DNA of 64,000 nucleotides, from the NCBI RefSeq assembly GCF_023156585.1, contig NZ_JALNMI010000005.1, positions 310,001 through 374,000 of the forward strand, written 5' to 3'. This DNA is from Subsaxibacter sp. CAU 1640 (GTDB lineage: Bacteria; Bacteroidota; Bacteroidia; Flavobacteriales; Flavobacteriaceae). Of this stretch, positions 59,033-64,000 are shown piece by piece. How positions within the stretch are numbered: the first letter of the stretch is position 1; every line of letters starts with the position of its first letter. Made by a program: the position numbers and the translations under genes. Under the pieces are notes generated by a model. That model did not search any database. It saw only the letters and a program-made list of their open reading frames with translations, and was not told where the DNA came from.

Positions 59033-60098
59033 TTTTCTTTTCTTTAAGATGATAGTTGAGGAACGACGATAGTTTGGGAATAATCAGTTCTGGCGTAAGC
59101 TTATTATACATAAAACTTGGGTCTTCTTCTATTTTTCTTCTGACCTCTCTATCTTCTGAATACAAATCTGGATGTTCATCCAGTAGGTGAATTGAAGTAT
59201 GCATTTTGCCATCTTCAAAACTCGCCCAAGAATCTTTCATAACGTACGGCGAAAAAATAGTAAAAGTTGGTTTGTCCAATGCTTTTGAAATATGAACGAT
59301 ACCACCTTCATTTCCAACCAACAACGTGCATTTATTCATCAATTGGATAAAACCTCTGATGCTATTTTCATAAATATCCATTATGATGCTCGACTGGTTT
59401 TTGCATTGATTATAAATTTCCAATGCATCACTTTTTTGGTCTGGTGCATAATTGAAAAGCACGTAGCAATCATAAGTTTCTGTAATGAAATCCACTAATT
59501 GAGTGATGTAACTGTAAGGCATTGATTTTTGAGGTGTACTACCAAGAACACCAAACATAATCACGGGTTTGTGATAAGTTGAGAGTTTACTGTATTGCTT
59601 TTCCTTTTCAGAAAGATAGATTTTGGGCTCATAAACCGGGTTTTCAACATCAAAAATAGATGTTACTAAATGAACTCTATCTTCAATGGCTTTTCCACAA
59701 GGTTTACTCTTCTCTTTTAGAAATCCCACGGAATGCGTGTAGAAATCTAGAATTGGGTCTTTTTCTCTTTTCTTAAAACCTACACGAATTTTTGCTTTGG
59801 AAAATAGACAAATCAAACGACTTTGAAGCTTGGCGTAAGGGTCAAAAATAATATCGTATCTGTCTTTTCTGATTTTCAGAATCAACTTTATAAGATTCGG
59901 AATTTTTTTTAATTCCTTTTCGTTGATGATGATGATATTCTGAATATTCGGATTATTTTCAATGACACCTGTCGTGTAATCATATACCATATAGTCAATT
60001 ACAGAATTCGGGTAAACCTGTTTGATGTTTGAAGCAATCAGCGAAGCCAATAGCACATCTCCAATACGTTTATTCTGAATGACCAGTATTTTTTTCAT
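59019..60098 (-). CDS. GT9 (heptosyltransferase-type) glycosyltransferase
   Basis: A 359-residue GT-B enzyme like WaaC/WaaF/WaaQ: MKKILVIQNKRIGDVLLASLIASNIKQVYP, ADP-heptose-type KPVIMFGVLGSTPQKSMPYSYITQLV and NKCTLLVGNEGGIVHISKALDKPTFTIFSPY. Start at ATG 60098; the longer open frame begins MIPAYAGTV, a peptide encoded by the palindrome at 60104-60121, not by a real N-terminus. It likely adds a heptose-like sugar to LPS core. It heads a two-gene transcript with the methyltransferase. Confidence 0.88.
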   Translation of the reverse strand: MKKILVIQNKRIGDVLLASLIASNIKQVYPNSVIDYMVYDYTTGVIENNPNIQNIIIINEKELKKIPNLIKLILKIRKDRYDIIFDPYAKLQSRLICLFSKAKIRVGFKKREKDPILDFYTHSVGFLKEKSKPCGKAIEDRVHLVTSIFDVENPVYEPKIYLSEKEKQYSKLSTYHKPVIMFGVLGSTPQKSMPYSYITQLVDFITETYDCYVLFNYAPDQKSDALEIYNQCKNQSSIIMDIYENSIRGFIQLMNKCTLLVGNEGGIVHISKALDKPTFTIFSPYVMKDSWASFEDGKMHTSIHLLDEHPDLYSEDREVRRKIEEDPSFMYNKLTPELIIPKLSSFLNYHLKEKKNEHH

Positions 60099-60103
60099 AA
60101 CAG

Positions 60104-60121
60104 TTCCCGCATAAGCGGGAA
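60104..60121. repeat. short dispersed palindrome (TTCCCGC / GCGGGAA)
   Basis: A 7-bp perfect stem with an ATAA loop in the leader of the heptosyltransferase gene. It is related to TTCCTGC / GCAGGAA at 23422-23439. When read through in frame it encodes the IPAYAG peptide often seen in wrong gene starts. Confidence 0.7.
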
Positions 60122-60191
60122 TCAAATTTTTAAGGTTGAATCTAACTGCAAAGTATTATAATTTCTACTTTTATTAAAATATCAATTGATA

Positions 60192-60199
60192 TATCTTTG
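60192..60199 (+). promoter_or_regulatory. -7 element of the WaaP-like gene
   Basis: TATCTTTG, exact TAnnTTTG, ending 7 bases before ATG 60207; the transcript would be almost leaderless. Confidence 0.5.
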
Positions 60200-60206
60200 A
60201 AAATAT

Positions 60207-60980
60207 ATGAGTCAAACAAAACAAGTAATGCATTTTCATCCAGATTACGAGTCAAAGAAGGCGAAAGTCTTGGAATGTATTGCTCATTTTGAACGCCAAG
60301 GACAAGACGTCTTGCAAGGCGACCGCAATACCATCAAAAGTTTCAAAATTGATGGGGAGAAAATCAACATAAAATCCTTTAAAATCCCGAATGGTTTCAA
60401 TGCTTTTGTCTATAAATTTATCAGAAAGTCAAAGGCAAAACGTTCATTTAAATATGCTGAAAAATTGTTGGATGCAAACATTCTTACGCCATTTCCCATT
60501 GCTTATATTGAAGTGTTTTCAACGGTCGGTTTGACAGAAAGTTATTATATAAGCAAGCATATTGACTATGATTTTGATTTTAGGGATTTGATACATCAGC
60601 CGAAATTCCCAGATAGAGTCAACATTTTGTGGCAATTCACCGAATTCACATTTAGGTTACACGAAAATAATGTCAACTTTTATGATCATTCTCCAGGAAA
60701 TACCTTGATTGTTAAAAAAGGAGACCATAAGTATGATTTTTATCTGATAGATTTAAATCGGATGAGCTTTGGGCCGATGGATTTTGATAAACGAATGCAT
60801 AATTTTAGGCGTTTGTGGCTTTCAAAAACGATGGTTAAGATTATGTCTGAAAAATACGCCGCACTTTACAATAAAACCTATGACGAAACGCATGCGCTCA
60901 TGCTGAAATACAGTAGGCAATTCCAGAGAAAGATTGACCGAAAAAAAATCAGAAGGGCGGGACGGAAGCTTCGCCTTTAG
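60207..60980 (+). CDS. lipopolysaccharide kinase (Kdo/WaaP) family protein
   Basis: A 257-residue protein-kinase-like enzyme. Kinase features: GFNAFVYKFIRKSKAKRSFKYAEKLLDANILTPFPIAYIE (N-lobe), the catalytic loop NFYDHSPGNTLIVKK (Asp and Asn), and the metal-binding region YLIDLNRMSFG. The C-terminus is strongly basic (KYSRQFQRKIDRKKIRRAGRKLRL). Likely phosphorylates a heptose or Kdo of the LPS inner core on the cytosolic side. It closes the LPS/polysaccharide gene cluster. Confidence 0.87.
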   Translation: MSQTKQVMHFHPDYESKKAKVLECIAHFERQGQDVLQGDRNTIKSFKIDGEKINIKSFKIPNGFNAFVYKFIRKSKAKRSFKYAEKLLDANILTPFPIAYIEVFSTVGLTESYYISKHIDYDFDFRDLIHQPKFPDRVNILWQFTEFTFRLHENNVNFYDHSPGNTLIVKKGDHKYDFYLIDLNRMSFGPMDFDKRMHNFRRLWLSKTMVKIMSEKYAALYNKTYDETHALMLKYSRQFQRKIDRKKIRRAGRKLRL

Positions 60981-61075
60981 TCAGCAGTCAGCAATATTCA
61001 GTTAGTTTCTTTCAATATTGCATTGTTAACAAAAACCTGTAGACTTCAAATGGAATACTGACCACCAACAACTTA

Positions 61076-61891
61076 TCAAACAGCTACATTATATTCCCTT
61101 AAAGCATCATTTAACGATGTCTTCTTATTGGTGCTTTCTTTGCGAGTTCCAATAATCAAGGCACAAGGCACTTGATATTCTCCAGCATTGAATTTTTTGG
61201 TGTAACTACCTGGAATCACAACCGAACGGGCTGGTACAACACCTTTCATTTCCTTTGGTTCATCACCAGTAACATCTATAATTTTTGTGGAAGCTGTGAG
61301 GACCACATTTGCTCCCAAAACCGCTTCTTTTTCAACTCGTACACCTTCAACTACTATGCAACGACTTCCTATAAATGCGTTATCTTCAATGATAACTGGA
61401 GCGGCTTGTAGTGGCTCCAAAACGCCACCTATGCCAACACCTCCCGATAAATGAACATTCTTGCCAATTTGCGCACAACTACCAACAGTTGCCCAAGTAT
61501 CAACCATTGTGCCTTCATCAACATAAGCGCCAATGTTCACATAGCTAGGCATCATAATGACTCCTTTTGAAATGTAAGCACCATGACGCGCCACGGCATT
61601 TGGTACCACACGGATTCCTTTATTGGCATAATCCTTTTTTAATGGAATTTTATCGTGATATTCAAAAATCCCAGCTTCCCAAGTTTCCATTTTTTGGATA
61701 GGAAAATACATTACCACAGCTTTTTTGACCCATTCATTCACTTGCCAGCCATTTTCAGTTGGCTCTGCAACACGAAGTGTTCCAGCGTCTAGTAAATCGA
61801 TAACGTTTCTGATGCTTTCTATGGTTACTTCATTAGTCAAAAGGGAACGGTCTTCCCATGCATTTTCTATGTTTTGGATAAGTTGTTTCAT
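61076..61891 (-). CDS. dapD: 2,3,4,5-tetrahydropyridine-2,6-dicarboxylate N-succinyltransferase
   Basis: Lysine/diaminopimelate pathway enzyme using succinyl-CoA. The 271 residues match the family. An N-terminal helical domain (MKQLIQNIENAWEDRSLL) precedes a left-handed beta-helix with hexapeptide repeats (about 95-220): GIRVVPNAVARHGAYISKGVIMMPSYVNIGAYVDEGTMVDTWATVGSCAQIGKNVHLSGGVGIGGVLEPLQAAPVIIEDNAFIGSRCIVVEG. The C-terminus carries VPARSVVIPGSYTK. Single minus-strand gene with a -7 box at 61911-61918. Confidence 0.97.
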   Translation of the reverse strand: MKQLIQNIENAWEDRSLLTNEVTIESIRNVIDLLDAGTLRVAEPTENGWQVNEWVKKAVVMYFPIQKMETWEAGIFEYHDKIPLKKDYANKGIRVVPNAVARHGAYISKGVIMMPSYVNIGAYVDEGTMVDTWATVGSCAQIGKNVHLSGGVGIGGVLEPLQAAPVIIEDNAFIGSRCIVVEGVRVEKEAVLGANVVLTASTKIIDVTGDEPKEMKGVVPARSVVIPGSYTKKFNAGEYQVPCALIIGTRKESTNKKTSLNDALREYNVAV

Positions 61892-61910
61892 CGTGATTTT
61901 TCAATTTTCA

Positions 61911-61918
61911 CAAAGATA
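61911..61918 (-). promoter_or_regulatory. -7 element of dapD
   Basis: The minus strand reads TATCTTTG, exact TAnnTTTG, 19 bases before ATG 61891. Confidence 0.5.
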
Positions 61919-62033
61919 GTCTGATAATCTATTTTTTTGTGTGACTTGGGAGAAAAAAAGGTGTCTGAATGCATAAAAGGTGGTTTTACATTTAATTAAG
62001 AGGGATAATTAAAATCATTGTAATATATTTTTG

Positions 62034-62061
62034 ACTCCTTTCGACACTTCTCGAGAGGAGT
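62034..62061 (+). terminator. orphan terminator-like hairpin upstream of ruvX
   Basis: An 11-bp stem ACTCCTTTCGA / TCGAGAGGAGT (one G-T pair) with a 6-base loop and a T7 run on the plus strand. It lies upstream of the ruvX -7 box, in a divergent spacer, so no annotated gene uses it. It could end an unseen plus-strand RNA or insulate ruvX. Confidence 0.7.
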
Positions 62062-62071
62062 TTTTTTATAG

Positions 62072-62079
62072 TATCTTTG
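62072..62079 (+). promoter_or_regulatory. -7 element of ruvX
   Basis: TATCTTTG, exact TAnnTTTG, 11 bases before ATG 62091 and directly after the T-run of the orphan terminator. Confidence 0.5.
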
Positions 62080-62090
62080 AAAAAAAATGA

Positions 62091-62504
62091 ATGGCAAGAT
62101 TACTCGCTATAGATTACGGACTAAAACGTACAGGAATTGCAATAACTGATGAACTCCAAATCATCGCATCTGGCTTAACAACTGTAGATACAAAAGACCT
62201 ATTGACTTTTTTGAAAGCCTATGTTTCTAAAGAAAATGTGGAGCTTTTTGTTATTGGCGAACCAAAACAAATGAACAATAAGGTTTCTGAAAGCGAGCCA
62301 GCCATTCTAGCATTTATGGAAAAACTTTCTAAATCGATTCCAGAGATTCCCATTGCAAGGGTCGATGAACGTTTTACTTCTAAAATGGCATTTCAAACTA
62401 TGATAGACAGCGGTTTGAAAAAGCAGCAACGACGCAACAAAGCGTTGGTTGATGAAATCAGTGCAACCATCATTCTTCAAAGTTATATGGCTTCACAAAG
62501 CTGA
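62091..62504 (+). CDS. ruvX: YqgF/RuvX family Holliday-junction-resolvase-like nuclease
   Basis: A 137-residue RNase H-fold protein implicated in pre-16S rRNA processing and junction resolution. Catalytic acidic residues are in LLAIDYGLKRTGIAITD, ELFVIGEPKQMN, IARVDERFTSKMA and ALVDEISATIILQSYM. The length is standard. The ATG at 62091 (MARLLAIDYG) is chosen over the out-of-frame ATG at 62087. The peptide deformylase gene follows, as is common in Bacteroidota (recall). Confidence 0.92.
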   Translation: MARLLAIDYGLKRTGIAITDELQIIASGLTTVDTKDLLTFLKAYVSKENVELFVIGEPKQMNNKVSESEPAILAFMEKLSKSIPEIPIARVDERFTSKMAFQTMIDSGLKKQQRRNKALVDEISATIILQSYMASQS

Positions 62505-62551
62505 TTTCTCAATCTTTTCTATGGAGTGAGCCAAAATCCTTGCAAGATTTG

Positions 62552-62559
62552 TATTTTTG
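62552..62559 (+). promoter_or_regulatory. -7 element of def
   Basis: TATTTTTG, exact TAnnTTTG; predicted start near 62566. It overlaps the TTG at 62557 that would otherwise extend the def reading frame. Confidence 0.5.
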
Positions 62560-62580
62560 CAACTCAAAATTTCAATGTTT

Positions 62581-63171
62581 ATGATTTTACCTATTGTCGC
62601 TTATGGCGATGCTGTTTTAAGGAAAAAAGCCCAAGATATATCTGAAGATTATCCGAAATTGGAGGAGTTGATTGCCAATATGTATGAAACGATGTATGGC
62701 GCTTATGGTGTTGGCTTGGCTGCTCCACAAATTGGCTTGCCTATTCGTTTATTTTTGGTCGATACAAGCCCTTTTGCTGAAGATGAAGACTTGACGGAAG
62801 ATGAACAAAATAAACTAAAAGACTTTAAGCGTACATTCATAAATGCCAAAATTCTTGAAGAATCTGGTGATGAGTGGGCTTTTAATGAAGGCTGCTTGAG
62901 TATTCCTGATGTTCGTGAAGATGTTTTTAGAAAGCCGGTCATTACAATACAATATCAAGATGAGAATTTTGTAACGCATACTGAAACCTTCGACGGACTC
63001 ATAGCTCGCGTCATTCAGCATGAATACGATCATATTGAAGGAATTTTATTCACCGATAAACTTTCAGCCTTTAAAAAGCGATTGATCAAGGGACGATTGG
63101 GAAATATTTCAAAAGGTAAAATAGATGTCGATTACAGAATGCGTTTTCCCGACATGAAAAAGAAACGTTAA
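62581..63171 (+). CDS. def: peptide deformylase
   Basis: Removes the formyl group from nascent protein N-termini. All three family motifs are intact: GVGLAAPQIG (motif 1), EGCLSIP (motif 2; metal Cys) and QHEYDHIEG (motif 3; HExxH-type metal/catalytic). The 196-residue form from ATG 62581 (MILPIVAYGDAVL) matches usual flavobacterial starts; ATG 62575 is two codons upstream and possible. A Glu/Asp-rich insertion (FAEDEDLTEDEQNKLKDFK) after motif 1 is typical of Bacteroidota versions. Confidence 0.96.
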   Translation: MILPIVAYGDAVLRKKAQDISEDYPKLEELIANMYETMYGAYGVGLAAPQIGLPIRLFLVDTSPFAEDEDLTEDEQNKLKDFKRTFINAKILEESGDEWAFNEGCLSIPDVREDVFRKPVITIQYQDENFVTHTETFDGLIARVIQHEYDHIEGILFTDKLSAFKKRLIKGRLGNISKGKIDVDYRMRFPDMKKKR

Positions 63172-63198
63172 AAATTAATCACAATTGAAGCAAACAAT

Positions 63199-63206
63199 TA
63201 TATTTG
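63199..63206 (+). promoter_or_regulatory. -7 element of the DUF5606 gene
   Basis: TATATTTG, exact TAnnTTTG, 25 bases before ATG 63232. Confidence 0.5.
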
Positions 63207-63231
63207 CTCACTTCAAACAAAAAAATATTTT

Positions 63232-63669
63232 ATGAGTTTAGACAAAATTCTTTCCATTTCTGGTAAACCAGGACTTTATAAAGTGGTTACACCTACACGC
63301 AGTGGTTTCGTTGCCGAATCTTTATTGGACAACAAACGTATAACAGTAAATGCACACAGCAATGTGAGCGTTTTGAGCGAAATTGCCGTGTACACTTTGA
63401 AGGAAGAATTGCCTTTGCGCGAAGTTTTCAAGAAAATCAAAACCAAAGAAAACGGTGAAGCCACGTCTATCAGCCATAAAGATGATAAAAGCGTACTGGA
63501 AGAATACTTCTTTGAAGTATTGCCAGATTACGACGAAGACCGCGTCTATCCAAGTGACATCAAAAAAATTGTACAGTGGTACAACTTGCTGCAAAAGCAC
63601 AACTTATTGAACGCTTTAGAAGAAGGTGCCGAAAATCAGGAAACTGAAGCTTCTTCTGAAGAAGAATAA
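63232..63669 (+). CDS. DUF5606 family protein
   Basis: A 145-residue soluble protein starting MSLDKILSISGKPGLYKVVTPTRSGFVAESLLDNKR, with an acidic C-terminal tail (EEGAENQETEASSEEE). This is the DUF5606 family, conserved in Bacteroidota and typically located between def and mazG; its function is unknown. The N-terminal part has a small beta-barrel look and may bind nucleic acid (inference only). Confidence 0.88.
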   Translation: MSLDKILSISGKPGLYKVVTPTRSGFVAESLLDNKRITVNAHSNVSVLSEIAVYTLKEELPLREVFKKIKTKENGEATSISHKDDKSVLEEYFFEVLPDYDEDRVYPSDIKKIVQWYNLLQKHNLLNALEEGAENQETEASSEEE

Positions 63670-63740
63670 TCTATCTTTTTTATTGATAAATTGTTTACAG
63701 AAACATCACAGTATGTCTTTCTGAACTCTTTCATTAGTCG

Positions 63741-63748
63741 TATTTTTG
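63741..63748 (+). promoter_or_regulatory. -7 element of mazG
   Basis: TATTTTTG, exact TAnnTTTG, 19 bases before ATG 63767. Confidence 0.5.
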
Positions 63749-63766
63749 GAGTCTTGAACCAAGAAT

Positions 63767-64000
63767 ATGACTGATAAAACACAACAACTTAAGGCATTTG
63801 AGAGATTGCTCATTATTATGGATGAGCTTCGTGCACAGTGTCCGTGGGACAAAAAACAGACCATAGAAACACTTCGACATTTAACGATTGAAGAGGTGTA
63901 TGAATTGGGTGATGCTATTTTGGACAATGATTTAGATGAGGTCAAGAAAGAGCTTGGTGATCTACTGTTGCATATTGTGTTCTACTCCAAAATAGGAAGT
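63767..64000 (+). CDS. mazG: nucleoside triphosphate pyrophosphohydrolase MazG, N-terminal part (truncated by window edge)
   Basis: From ATG 63767 the frame stays open to the last base (78 codons). It encodes LKAFERLLIIMDELRAQCPWD, then TIETLRHLTIEEVYELGDAI and VKKELGDLLLHIVFYSKIG. The C-P-W-D and E-E-x-x-E...E-x-x-D motifs define MazG, which hydrolyses nucleoside triphosphates to monophosphates (house-cleaning). The rest lies beyond the window. Confidence 0.92.
   Translation, partial: MTDKTQQLKAFERLLIIMDELRAQCPWDKKQTIETLRHLTIEEVYELGDAILDNDLDEVKKELGDLLLHIVFYSKIGS

Noticed and set aside
60099-60125. N-terminal extension MIPAYAGTV of the heptosyltransferase
   Set aside because: It is encoded by a dispersed palindrome. 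The conserved N-terminus starts at the ATG at 60098.

Overview
The window looks like a chromosome segment from a marine-type member of the Flavobacteriaceae (Bacteroidota). The DNA is AT-rich. Many genes are preceded by the Bacteroidota -7 promoter element TAnnTTTG, few starts have a strong Shine-Dalgarno sequence, and several secreted proteins end in type IX secretion (T9SS) sorting domains. Families typical of the group are present: DUF2911, DUF4256, DUF5606, a FAS1 lipoprotein, FG-GAP and LRR T9SS proteins, and a long SecA.

Layout. 1-12335: end of a DUF4256 gene, pyrG, yidC, FAS1 lipoprotein, MORN-like protein, mnmA, a T9SS subtilase, a nitronate monooxygenase-like enzyme, an ATP-grasp enzyme and a beta-propeller protein. 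12738-20578: MATE exporter, PAP2 phosphatase, a three-gene minus-strand operon that resembles a lipid-sugar transfer system (ArnC-like GT2, LAB_N membrane protein, ArnT-like GT39), a sugar epimerase, MeaB and DUF2911. 20767-30507: ECF sigma factor, probable anti-sigma protein, an unusual Met/Pro- and Trp-rich exported protein, an M23 peptidase, and two tail-to-tail giant T9SS surface proteins sharing a C-terminal module. 37524-46759: VOC protein, a small cytochrome c, lipoproteins, a 21-bp tandem repeat, secA, DUF2795, a B12 adenosyltransferase and a pRiA4b-type protein. 46785-49841: heme A synthase, CCA-adding/HD enzyme and tsaC. 49919-60980: an LPS/polysaccharide cluster with nine glycosyltransferases, a pyruvyltransferase-like protein, a deacetylase, a methyltransferase and a WaaP-like kinase. 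61076-64000: dapD, ruvX, def, DUF5606 and the start of mazG.

The most interesting region is 30800-37480. Seven same-strand genes form six units separated by about 125-135-bp structured inverted repeats. The 7-10 bases at the start of each unit (G|TTR...) are the reverse complement of the bases at the end of the same unit (9/9, 8/9, 10/10, 10/10, 6/7 and 10/10 matches). They do not match the neighbouring unit. This is the signature expected of integron gene cassettes joined by attC-like sites recombined at G|TT. The sites keep only GTTR of the classical GTTRRRY core, and no integrase gene is present in the window. I read this as an integrase-less (CALIN-like) array of a divergent Bacteroidota type. 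It carries lipoproteins, a Coq4-like protein, a membrane protein, a DUF2255 protein and a two-subunit molybdenum hydroxylase.

All functional names come from reading motifs by eye. No database search was run.
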